From JADKFD01 sp050250665 (GTDB lineage: Bacteria; Pseudomonadota; Gammaproteobacteria; Xanthomonadales; SZUA-5), in NCBI GenBank assembly GCA_050250665.1, contig JBFWOF010000061.1:1-32742 (forward strand): DNA of 32,742 nucleotides, in the 5' to 3' direction. Positions within the stretch are counted from its first letter, which is position 1. Every line of letters begins with the position of its first letter. A program made the translations under genes and the position numbers. Under the pieces are notes generated by a model. The model saw nothing but the letters and a program-made list of their open reading frames with translations, did not search any database and had not been told where the DNA came from. Positions 25,626-32,742 of this stretch are shown piece by piece.

Positions 25626-26636
25626 ATGCCTCTGCTCATGTCTCTGCTGGTGGGTTTTTCCGTTGGTGCGGCGCTGCTGCTGGCGCTGGCGCTGGCCACG
25701 GTCTATCGAAGCATGGAGCTGCCGCTGCAATCCCGGCTGGCGGGCTACCTGATGCTCTTCGGTCTGGCTGCAACCCAGATCGGCAATGCCGAACTGCTGC
25801 AGGCCGGCGCCGATGCAGCACCCGCGCGCCGTTACATCGTCGTGTTGTTTCTGCAATCGCTGGGCTTCTATTGGTTGCTGCTCGGCGTGGTCCGGCCGGC
25901 GGATCGTTGGCAGCGGCTGGAATGGCTGGTGCCGGTCGCCGTGGCGCTGCTGGCCCTGTCGATTCCGCTGCGCTGGGGAATTCCCGTGGCGCTGGCGATG
26001 GGTGCCGGCTTTGCGCTGCATCTGGCCATGCTGCTGTACCGACTGCGCGCACAGCGGCGCTGGTTTCGACTGGAATTGCCGGTCGTTGCGATCTTCGCCG
26101 TGATGGGTCTGCTGTCGGCGCTGATGGGTCTGCTGTCACCGCAGATGTTCGACTGGCGCGATTACGCCTGGACCTACGCCAGCTGCATCGCCGCCGGCTT
26201 TTTCTTGGTCTGCTGGCTGTTGCTGGCGGTGCCGGATCTGGTCCAGAAGACCAGCGAGGCGGTCAGCCGCAGCTATGCCCAATCGACGCTGGGCAAGGTC
26301 GATCAGGACGCCGCGCTGACGCGTTTGCGGCAGCTGTTCGAGGTCGAGCGCGTTTACCAGAATGAAGCGCTGAACCTGAGCACGGTGGCCGAACTGATGG
26401 AGCTCAGCACCCACCAGCTGTCGGAGTTGGTGAACACCCGGCTGGACCTGGGCTTTTCACGACTGGTGCGGCGCTATCGGGTACAGGCGGCGCAGCGGAT
26501 GCTGGTCGATGAACCACGCGCCTCGGTGCTGTCGGTCGGGCTCTCGGTAGGATTCAGCTCGCAATCGGCCTTCTATCTGGCCTTCAAGGAAGAACTGGGC
26601 ATGGTCCCCGGCCAATATCGGCGCCAGCAGCGGTAG
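25626..26636 (+). CDS. AraC-family transcriptional regulator with seven-helix membrane domain
   Basis: 336 residues from ATG 25626. Seven hydrophobic segments come first (for example LLMSLLVGFSVGAALLLALA, YIVVLFLQSLGFYWLLLGVV, YASCIAAGFFLVCWLLLAV). An AraC/XylS DNA-binding domain follows at about 230-333: LNLSTVAELMELSTHQLSELVN (first HTH), FSRLVRRYRVQAAQRML and SVLSVGLSVGFSSQSAFYLAFKEELGMVPGQYR (second HTH and signature). Membrane AraC regulators of this design sense signals through the membrane part and control nearby genes. Earlier in-frame starts at 25548 and 25575 lie inside a dispersed repeat, and those at 25593/25596 lack a ribosome-binding site; 25626 begins directly at the first helix but its GGTGA is 13 bases away, so the start is uncertain. 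Target genes unknown. Confidence 0.85.
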   Translation: MPLLMSLLVGFSVGAALLLALALATVYRSMELPLQSRLAGYLMLFGLAATQIGNAELLQAGADAAPARRYIVVLFLQSLGFYWLLLGVVRPADRWQRLEWLVPVAVALLALSIPLRWGIPVALAMGAGFALHLAMLLYRLRAQRRWFRLELPVVAIFAVMGLLSALMGLLSPQMFDWRDYAWTYASCIAAGFFLVCWLLLAVPDLVQKTSEAVSRSYAQSTLGKVDQDAALTRLRQLFEVERVYQNEALNLSTVAELMELSTHQLSELVNTRLDLGFSRLVRRYRVQAAQRMLVDEPRASVLSVGLSVGFSSQSAFYLAFKEELGMVPGQYRRQQR

Positions 26637-27051
26637 GGTGGAACCCGGCCACGACACGCCATCGACCTTCGCCGTCAAACCCCGCAGGCGGATTCCACCA
26701 TCAGCGACGCGCCGAGGCCAGGACGAGCCCAATCCCAGGGCAAGCGCTGGTCGCCTCGCCGAGCCGCGGCCGCCGGCGCGAAGCCGCTGATCGCCAATGG
26801 CCGACCCCAGCGCGCGCCGGAGCCGCGCTACGGTGGTGCTCGCCGGCACCGGGCTCGGGAACAACAGCCTGGCAAGAAGTACCGTTCCACCACACCAATC
26901 CCAAAATGATCATTTTGTGGATCTGCATCCTGTTGATTTGATTAATCTTTGTTTCTCTGGCCGAAAAATCTGCTACAGAAAGATCAACCCGGAAGCACCC
27001 CGGTTGCGGTGAGCGCAGTCTCAGCTCTCCCAACCACAGGAGTGTGCTGAC
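26637..27051. other. 415-bp intergenic region with repeat-like 5' part and AT-rich 3' part
   Basis: The first part begins GTAGGGTGGAA and has GGATTCCACC about 60 bp later, a TAGGGTGGA/TCCACC pairing seen in other dispersed repeats; the next 150 bp are GC-rich without a gene. From about 26895 the base composition becomes AT-rich, the likely promoter zone for the small membrane protein, and includes the palindrome at 26902-26917. Confidence 0.5.
26902..26917. promoter_or_regulatory. Perfect 16-bp palindrome, candidate operator
   Basis: CAAAATGATCATTTTG is perfectly self-complementary. It lies about 135 bp upstream of the small membrane protein gene in the most AT-rich stretch I noticed in the window. 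TTGATT and TACAGA elements further down are not at standard promoter spacing. A dimeric repressor site is the natural reading, but the regulator is unknown. Confidence 0.5.
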
Positions 27052-27468
27052 ATGAACGAAGCGAGCGATCTCGGGCTGATCTATCTGTCCTACGCGCTGT
27101 ATCTACTGCTATCGGTCGCGCTGACCATCTGGGTGGCCAGAGTGCTGTCCAGCAGTGGCGAAACCTTCCTGGTGCGCTGCTTCGCCCAGGATCGGGAGCT
27201 GGCCCAATCGACCAACCGACTCCTGGTCATCGGCTTCTATCTGGTCAACCTCGGGTTCATCTGTTTTCGTCTCAGCGGTTGGCGTCTCAATGAGTTCAAT
27301 CTGGTGCCAGAGATCGGCTCTCGCATTGGCGTCACGCTGCTGGTGCTCGGCGGCATGCATTTCTTCAACATGAGCATGATTGCGCGCATGGGTAGAACGG
27401 TGAATCGCTGGATTCATGAGCAGGACGAAGAGGTACCGGATCTGCGCATCCGCCCTGAGCAGCGTTGA
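27052..27468 (+). CDS. Small integral membrane protein, function unknown
   Basis: 138 residues with three predicted membrane helices (LGLIYLSYALYLLLSVALTIWV, RLLVIGFYLVNLGFICFRL, RIGVTLLVLGGMHFFNMSMI) and a charged C-terminal tail (RWIHEQDEEVPDLRIRPEQR) that is probably cytoplasmic. The ATG has AGGAG ten bases upstream. A strongly AT-rich upstream region with a perfect palindrome suggests tight regulation. I recognise no family; its neighbours (AraC regulator upstream, serine hydrolase downstream) do not define a role. Confidence 0.8.
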   Translation: MNEASDLGLIYLSYALYLLLSVALTIWVARVLSSSGETFLVRCFAQDRELAQSTNRLLVIGFYLVNLGFICFRLSGWRLNEFNLVPEIGSRIGVTLLVLGGMHFFNMSMIARMGRTVNRWIHEQDEEVPDLRIRPEQR

Positions 27469-27729
27469 TGGCAGCGCTGCCTGCCCGCCGACAGCAAGTG
27501 GAGGATGCCGCGCTGCGGCGCGACGTTGGCCCGGGACTCGACTCGAAGCGCAAGCCCGGCGCCATCGCCAATCGACTCTGAGGGAGGCCCCGCTCCAGTG
27601 TGGCCGCTCTTGATCGCAAGGGTCGCCGAGGCGGCGGCGCTCGCTCCCACCGGCCGCGGGCGCTGGCGTCCTGCGACCCTTTGTCACCGTGGCGCATCTG
27701 ATGAACGGAACAGAGCCAGGGAGCAGAAG

Positions 27730-28860
27730 ATGTTCGGATTCCGAAGCCGGATGGGCGCCATTTGTTTGGCCGGTGCCTTGTTGTCGCCCATGGCCAACGC
27801 CGCCGACGAGGACTCGCTCGAGGCCGCGCTGCAGGCACAGATGGCGCCGATGGTCGCCGACGGGTTCAGTGGAGCGGTACTCGTGGCCGATGCCGATGGT
27901 CTGGTCTTTGAGCGCTACTACGGGCGCATCGATCCGGACAAGGCAGCGTCGATAGACGCGGATACGCGCTTCAACCTGGCCTCCAGCGGCAAGCTGTTCA
28001 CGACAGTGGCCATCCTGCAACTGGTCGAGAGCGGAAAGCTGGATCTGGATGTGCCGGTGGGCCGCTATCTGCCCGATTGGCCCAACGCCACGGTGCGCGA
28101 GCAGGTGACGGCACGCCAGTTGCTGATGCACACCTCGGGGCTGGGACAGTTCTGGGGGGCGGAATTCGAAGCAGTCCGCGGGCGCTTGCAGACGCTTTCA
28201 GATTACCAGCCCCTGCTGACGGCAGATCCCGACTTCACGCCCGGCAGCCAATGGTCGTACAGCAACAACGGCTACATGTTGCTGGGATTGTTGATCGAGG
28301 CGATTTCCGGTGAGGACTACTACCACTACATCCAGGCCCATGTCTTTGACCCCGCGGGCATGAGCGGTGCCGGCTACTTCGAGATTGACGGCCAGGCACC
28401 GGACGTCGCAGTGCCCTATCGAGCGTCGGCCGACGGCGTGGAACGCCTGACCATGCCTGAGCCACGCGGCGGACCGGCAGGTGGCGGCTACGCCCGACCG
28501 CGCGACTTGCTGGCTTTTCATCGCGCCCTGACCGGAGGCAAACTGCTCAAATCGGCCACACTGGATTTGCTGTTCGCGCCGGTGAAGCTGCCTGATAGCG
28601 CCAAGGCCCCGCCCCACGGCCTTGGCATGCTGCGTTTTGCCGCGGGCGAGGATGTCGGCTACGGTCACCCGGGCGGTGCGCCCGGCATCGGCGTCAACTT
28701 CCGCGGCGCCCTGCGTGGCGGCTGGATGATCCTGCTGATCAGCAACCGCGACCGCGCGCCGCTGATGCCGCTCGGCCATGCGATCGCAACCGCCATCGCC
28801 GAGCACGGCGGGGTCGACCTGCGCACGCCCATGCCGCCGCGACGGCCGCAGCCCAGATAG
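27730..28860 (+). CDS. Exported serine beta-lactamase-family hydrolase
   Basis: 376 residues of the class C beta-lactamase/penicillin-binding-protein-like (S12) family. Signal peptide (MGAICLAGALLSPMANAA), then the active-site motif SSGK (Ser85, Lys88), YSN (Tyr177-Asn179) in WSYSNNGYMLLGL, and HPG (His313) in GYGHPGGAPGIG replacing the usual KTG, as in many esterase or D-aminopeptidase-like members. The length is normal for the family. ATG 27730 is preferred, with GGGAG upstream and the signal peptide beginning there. The family includes esterases, peptidases and cell-wall enzymes, so beta-lactam hydrolysis is not implied. The 261 bp before it hold only a small GCCGC-GCGGC hairpin near 27517 and a lone TTGTCA at 27681. 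Confidence 0.88.
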   Translation: MFGFRSRMGAICLAGALLSPMANAADEDSLEAALQAQMAPMVADGFSGAVLVADADGLVFERYYGRIDPDKAASIDADTRFNLASSGKLFTTVAILQLVESGKLDLDVPVGRYLPDWPNATVREQVTARQLLMHTSGLGQFWGAEFEAVRGRLQTLSDYQPLLTADPDFTPGSQWSYSNNGYMLLGLLIEAISGEDYYHYIQAHVFDPAGMSGAGYFEIDGQAPDVAVPYRASADGVERLTMPEPRGGPAGGGYARPRDLLAFHRALTGGKLLKSATLDLLFAPVKLPDSAKAPPHGLGMLRFAAGEDVGYGHPGGAPGIGVNFRGALRGGWMILLISNRDRAPLMPLGHAIATAIAEHGGVDLRTPMPPRRPQPR

Positions 28861-28919
28861 GAGCAGCGCATCGGGACGCTGCGGCGCACCCTCGGGCACG
28901 TGTTCTGGCCCTGCGGCGC

Positions 28920-30314
28920 CTATTCGAAGCCATCGGCGTACACGCCATCGGCCACCACCACGACGCTGCTCAACAAGCGGTTCGCGCCGCTCGCTGCCTC
29001 CCAGGTGCCCAGATTGGCCATGCGTATCGCAAAGGCAGGATTGGCCCGCAGCGTGGGCTCAGGATCCGGAAGTGCCAGCAGCAGATCGTAGTTGCCCAGC
29101 GGCAGATCGCCGGGCAGCGGCAGATCCAGCACGATGTTGTGGTTGCCGCTGTTCTCGTCGGGCAGCCAGCGCCGCGGATCGGTGCTGATCGGCAGGCGGA
29201 TGCTGGCGTTGGGACTGCTGTTGTTGCGCAGCAGCAGTTCCACTGCGCGCGGATTGAAGGGCGCGGCAAAACCGACGTTCTGCAGATTGATCTGACCCTG
29301 CAGGCGACCGCCGGGCGAGATCTGATCGGGCAGCGTGGCGCTGCGCAGAACCACGCGATAACCCAGGCGACGCCGGATCTCGTCGAAACATCCCTGGCTT
29401 TGCCAGCCCTGCAACACCGTGGGGTGATAGGTGTAGTTGAGGATGCTCCAGTGCAGCTGCGCCATTTCCGCCAGCGCCGAGGCGCAGTCGCTGCGCGGCG
29501 GATTGCTGGCACAGGTCTCGCCGCTCATCGGCACATAGCGGGTTTCGGCGGCAATGTAGGCTTTCTGCTCGGCGATGCTGGCGGGATCGTTGGGCACATA
29601 GGTGCCAAAGTCGTCGTCGCTGGCCAGAAAACAGTCGTTCAGATGACCGGTGCGCGCCAGCGCGGAGCCGTTGAAACCCTCGGCCGGTGTCAGTGCCGCC
29701 TGCCGGTTGAAGATCGCCCGCTTGTAGCCCGGCGTGCGCACCACGACCGCCCGCTGGCTGGGCAGCGCGGCCAGCAAATCGGTCAACACCGTGGTCATGC
29801 CGGCCGTGGTGGCATTGCCGTTGCTGGACGTGTGCCACTCGCCCCAGCGGCCGATGAAGCCGGCATCCAGATGACTGATGACATCGGCGTTGGCCGCCAG
29901 CAGCGGCTGCAACTGGCCGATGTGCTGCTGGATCAGCGCCAGCGGCGCGTCGTTGTTGGGCGGCGGCTCGTTGAAGGTGTAGGCAAAACGGATGTTGAGC
30001 TTCAGTCCGTTCTGACGGGCATAGCCCAGATCCGCCTCGATCTGCTGCAAGAAGCTGGTGGAGATCGGCGTTGCCCGGAAATCGAGCAGATTGTAGAGCC
30101 GCCGTACCACCGTGCTGCGGGCATCGGCGAACTGGCTGGGCGCGTAGTTGCTGAGCGGATCGGGGGCGTTGCTGGCCGATTCCAGCTGGTAGTAGAAACC
30201 GCGCTCGGGATTGGCAAAGTCACTGAAATCTTCGTTGTACTGGATGCTGGCGGCATGCACGGGAAGGCAGCCGAAGAGCATCGACAGTCTCAGTATCAGG
30301 CTGCTTGTCCGCAC
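28920..30314 (-). CDS. Exported DUF4874/DUF4832-type protein with ADGFE tail
   Basis: 464 residues. Signal peptide (LILRLSMLFGCLPVHA). The N-terminal DUF4874 region begins FSDFANPERGFYYQLES and carries FRATPISTSFLQQIEADL and LNIRFAYTFNE; DUF4832 follows with LDAGFIGRWGEWHTSSNG, VVVRTPGYKR, LNDCFLASDDDFGTY and LHWSILNYTYHP. Proteins of this type resemble TIM-barrel glycoside hydrolases, but activity is not established. The C-terminus is a beta domain ending VYADGFE, a short acidic/aromatic tail like those I know from many exported Xanthomonadales proteins. The start is GTG 30314, with GAGG nine bases upstream; ATG 30281 would remove most of the signal peptide. It stands alone, convergent with the serine hydrolase gene. 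Confidence 0.85.
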   Translation of the reverse strand: MRTSSLILRLSMLFGCLPVHAASIQYNEDFSDFANPERGFYYQLESASNAPDPLSNYAPSQFADARSTVVRRLYNLLDFRATPISTSFLQQIEADLGYARQNGLKLNIRFAYTFNEPPPNNDAPLALIQQHIGQLQPLLAANADVISHLDAGFIGRWGEWHTSSNGNATTAGMTTVLTDLLAALPSQRAVVVRTPGYKRAIFNRQAALTPAEGFNGSALARTGHLNDCFLASDDDFGTYVPNDPASIAEQKAYIAAETRYVPMSGETCASNPPRSDCASALAEMAQLHWSILNYTYHPTVLQGWQSQGCFDEIRRRLGYRVVLRSATLPDQISPGGRLQGQINLQNVGFAAPFNPRAVELLLRNNSSPNASIRLPISTDPRRWLPDENSGNHNIVLDLPLPGDLPLGNYDLLLALPDPEPTLRANPAFAIRMANLGTWEAASGANRLLSSVVVVADGVYADGFE

Positions 30315-30733
30315 GGTGCCTTTCCTCGATCCGCCTTCGCCACAGTATCGCGTAGCGGCCAGACACGGTCACCCAATCCTGCTCGCTGGCCCCCAGGTGC
30401 TCATCAGACCCGTGGCGACAAGCAGGGTGCATCCGGCGAACTTGATGCGCTCGGGCATATCGAAATCGGATTTCGGCGCGAGGGTGAGAGCGGACAGGCA
30501 TGCGCCGAATGCGGCGCGCCCGCTCGAACGGGCGGCGGCGTTGCCGCCGCACCGGGTGAAGTCATGGCAGCGCCATCGCGACGACTAGCAGTGCTACATT
30601 CGGGCTGAAAGACGCGGAAATAACTCAAGGTAATTGCGGGACAGCACACCGGAGTCCCCGAGCAGTACCCTCGCGAACTGCACGCACGCGCTAGGATTGG
30701 GTCTCCAGCCCTCGACCGTCGAGACTGCCCAAG
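30315..30733. other. 419-bp divergent intergenic region
   Basis: No gene is supported. It contains a hairpin at 30532-30550 (8-base arms GCGGCGGC and GCCGCCGC, 3-base loop), a small palindrome CTCGA-CCG-TCGAG at 30711-30723 just upstream of the TolB-like gene, and TAGGAT at 30692-30697 as a possible -10 without a clear -35. A stretch starting CAGGGTGCATCCGGCG near 30423 resembles dispersed repeat sequence. Confidence 0.4.
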
Positions 30734-32605
30734 ATGCGACTGCTCGCCGAACTCAAGCGCCGCAACGTCATCCGCACCGGCGTGGCATGGCTGGCCTTGT
30801 CCTGGCTGCTGGTGGCCATGTGTGCGTTGCTGTTCCCGGCGCTGGAACTGCCGATCGAGGCCTTGCGCTGGTTGATCCTGGGCTTGTTGCTGGCGGGTGT
30901 GCCGGTACTGCTACTGTCCTGGCGCTATGAACTCACGCCTACGGGTTTCCGTGTCGACCGCGGCACCAACCACGACAATCCGCAGCGCCCGATCACGGCA
31001 CGACGTCTGGATCAGATGATCGTCATCGTGGTCCTGGCGGCGCTCAGCCTGTCGCTGATGCGACAGTTCATTGATCAGGCCAAACCTGATGCAGATTCGA
31101 CTGCGCCAGCGGTCAGCTCGGCACCGCCGCTGCCAGCGGCGCCGGCACGGCCAGCACCGACGGTCGACAGCCATTCGCTGGCGGTGCTGCCCTTCGTCAA
31201 CATGAGTCAGGACGCTGCCGACAACTATTTCGCCGATGGCCTGTCCGAGGAGTTGCTGAACGTGCTTGCGCGCGTCGACGGGCTCAAGGTCACCTCACGA
31301 ACCTCATCCTTCGTGTTCCGCGACAGCCAGCTGGCCGGCGGCGAGATCGCCGCGCAACTGGGTGTGGCCTATCTGCTGGAAGGATCGGTGCGACGCGATG
31401 GAGACGAGGTGCGGATCAGCACGCAGCTGATTGACGCGCGCACCGATCAACACGTGTGGTCGCAAACCTATCAACGCCGGCTGGTCGAGATATTCCGCGT
31501 GCAGGAAGAAATTTCGCAATCGATTGCCGATGCACTGGCCGACTCGCTGGGGGTGCGCCGTATCGAGGTGGCGGATGCCACTTCCGACCTCGAAGCCTAC
31601 GAGGCCTATCTGCGTGGCCGGCAGTTGTTTGCCCAGCGCGGGGCCAATCTGCCGGCGGCGCGCGAACTGCTGGAGCAGGCCGTGGCTCGCGATCCACAGT
31701 TTGCCGATGCCTGGGGCACTCTGGCGGCTACCTGGTATGTCTGGCGCAGCTATGCGCCGGAGCCCGCCGGCATCAATACGCTGGTGCAGGCCGAAATCGC
31801 CGCCAACAAGGCGCTCGCCATCCGCGCCCTGCATCCCGGCGCCCTGGCCGTGAGTGCGCGCATCGCCGGAGATCGCGGTGATCGATTGCGCCATGCCGAA
31901 CTGATCGAGCAGGCGCTGATGCTGGCGCCCAACAATGCCAACACCCGTGTCTGGCAGGGCTTGGGCCAGTTCGAAGTCGGCCATATCGAAGAGGCCTTGG
32001 CCAGTTTCGCCGCGGCCCAGAAACTGGATCCGCTGAGCGGACTGCCGATGGGCTGGCTGGGTATTGCCACCGATCTGCGCGGCGATCACAGCGGCGGCCG
32101 CGAACTGCTGGTGCGGGCCCATGCCCTGGGATGGCGCGGTCCGTCCAGTCGCGCCCTGTTCTTTCTGGCCAGCAATACCGACGCTGGGTCCGACCGGACC
32201 CAAGCCTACCTGGACTGGCTGCACGATGATGACAGCCTGCCGACCAGCATGCGCGAACTGGCGCGCTCATTGGCTCCAGCGCTGACCGATCCAACTCAGC
32301 TGCCGGACGCGCAGCAACGTCTGCTCGAGGCCGTCAAGGCCGAACCCGATCTGGAATGGGCCCATCTGCTGCAGGTCTACGGGCTCACCGATGCCGCCCT
32401 GGACAACGCCCTGGGCAACAAGACCGAGGGAATCCAGACCTTGCTGTTCAGCCTCTGGTACCCGCAGTTCCGGAGCTTTCGCGAGCACCCCCGCTTCCCG
32501 GAATTCGCCCGTCAGCATGGTTTGAGTGCCTACTGGAGCAAGCTGGGCCCACCCGATGGCTGCACGCTAGGCGGCGAAGGCGGCGACGAACTGCGCTGCG
32601 AGTAG
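30734..32605 (+). CDS. Membrane-anchored TolB-like/TPR protein
   Basis: 623 residues. It begins with the family-typical LLAELKRRNVIRTGVAWLA, then two or three membrane helices (about 13-32, 38-60 and 93-112). A proline/alanine-rich linker leads to a TolB/FlgO-like domain (about 145-275): SLAVLPFVNMSQDAADNYFADGLSEELLN, LEGSVRRDGDEVRISTQLID. TPR-like helical repeats follow at about 290-500 (AYEAYLRGRQLFAQRG, ARELLEQAVARDPQFADAWG). In relatives an N-terminal winged-helix or cyclase domain occupies the front; here it is replaced by membrane helices. Such proteins are often annotated as adenylate-cyclase-like, but no cyclase domain is present. ATG 30734 lies after a weak ribosome-binding region. 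Likely a protein-interaction scaffold of the envelope. Confidence 0.84.
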   Translation: MRLLAELKRRNVIRTGVAWLALSWLLVAMCALLFPALELPIEALRWLILGLLLAGVPVLLLSWRYELTPTGFRVDRGTNHDNPQRPITARRLDQMIVIVVLAALSLSLMRQFIDQAKPDADSTAPAVSSAPPLPAAPARPAPTVDSHSLAVLPFVNMSQDAADNYFADGLSEELLNVLARVDGLKVTSRTSSFVFRDSQLAGGEIAAQLGVAYLLEGSVRRDGDEVRISTQLIDARTDQHVWSQTYQRRLVEIFRVQEEISQSIADALADSLGVRRIEVADATSDLEAYEAYLRGRQLFAQRGANLPAARELLEQAVARDPQFADAWGTLAATWYVWRSYAPEPAGINTLVQAEIAANKALAIRALHPGALAVSARIAGDRGDRLRHAELIEQALMLAPNNANTRVWQGLGQFEVGHIEEALASFAAAQKLDPLSGLPMGWLGIATDLRGDHSGGRELLVRAHALGWRGPSSRALFFLASNTDAGSDRTQAYLDWLHDDDSLPTSMRELARSLAPALTDPTQLPDAQQRLLEAVKAEPDLEWAHLLQVYGLTDAALDNALGNKTEGIQTLLFSLWYPQFRSFREHPRFPEFARQHGLSAYWSKLGPPDGCTLGGEGGDELRCE

Positions 32606-32619
32606 GGTTGCCTGGAGAA

Positions 32620-32664
32620 GGGGCAGGGGGCAGGGGGCAGGGGGCAGGGGGCAGGGGGCAGGGG
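32620..32664. repeat. GGGGCAG heptamer tandem repeat, potential G-quadruplex
   Basis: Six consecutive copies of GGGGCAG (32620-32661) and a partial seventh begin 15 bp after the stop of the TolB-like gene. G5 runs are separated by CA, which fits a G-quadruplex on the plus strand and could affect the 3' end of the transcript. The copy number is likely prone to slippage. The final 78 bases of the window show nothing I can name. Confidence 0.85.
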
Positions 32665-32742
32665 AAAGGCTGGCACAGTCGGCGCTTCGATGGTTCCGTA
32701 CAAAGTCCTTACCCACAGGAGCTCTGACCCACCACGTCGTCG

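Noticed and set aside
27730..28860. Antibiotic-resistance beta-lactamase
   Set aside because: The SxxK/YSN/HPG pattern is shared by esterases and peptidases of the S12 family; HPG in place of KTG and the context do not support a resistance enzyme.
30734..32605. Adenylate cyclase
   Set aside because: Relatives are often so named, but this protein has only membrane helices, a TolB-like domain and TPR repeats.
32620..32664. CRISPR-like array
   Set aside because: The units are 7 bp and directly adjacent, with no spacers; this is a simple tandem repeat.

Overview
The window is a GC-rich bacterial chromosome segment, most likely from a gammaproteobacterium of the Xanthomonadales/Lysobacterales (Lysobacter/Rhodanobacter-like group). 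The evidence is the codon bias, the REP-like intergenic palindromes of the GTGGGAGCGGGCT and GTAGGAGCG types, several very large Sec-exported proteins, and an export protein ending in an ADGFE-type tail. This taxonomic call is inference. I see no rRNA, tRNA, CRISPR array, insertion sequence or phage gene.

Layout. 1-543: two copies of an intergenic repeat at exactly 330-bp offset, next to the 3' end of a FadL/OmpP1-type outer-membrane protein gene (544-1827, minus). 2174-5599 (plus): large secreted propeller protein 'A'. 5896-9399 (minus): probable operon of a methyltransferase, an SGNH-like membrane-anchored protein and an MBOAT O-acyltransferase, resembling a surface-glycan acylation module. 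9666-12191 (minus): secreted trypsin-fold protease 'B'. 12352-14751 (plus): two methyltransferase genes in tandem. 14854-24416 (minus): three genes in one direction, in transcription order a 1425-aa Asp-box propeller exoprotein 'D', a DUF4105-type membrane protein and a 1406-aa double-propeller exoprotein 'C'. 24500-28860 (plus): a secreted PQQ-like repeat protein, an AraC-type regulator with a seven-helix membrane domain, a small membrane protein and an exported serine beta-lactamase-like hydrolase. 28920-30314 (minus): DUF4874/DUF4832-type exported protein. 30734-32605 (plus): membrane-anchored TolB-like/TPR protein, followed by a G-rich 7-bp tandem repeat.

The most notable signal is a C-terminal domain of about 250 residues shared by A, B and C. 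It is attached to three different N-terminal architectures: a TolB-like propeller, a serine protease with a PPC domain, and a double propeller. In A and B its last 106 residues differ at only 12 positions, while half of the codons in a sampled 36-codon stretch differ synonymously, so the protein sequence is under strong constraint. It always ends the protein, carries two conserved cysteines, and could be a sorting, anchoring or secretion module for cell-surface proteins. I do not recognise it as a named family. The surrounding export, protease and surface-modification genes fit a cell-envelope locus, but a functional link between them is inference.
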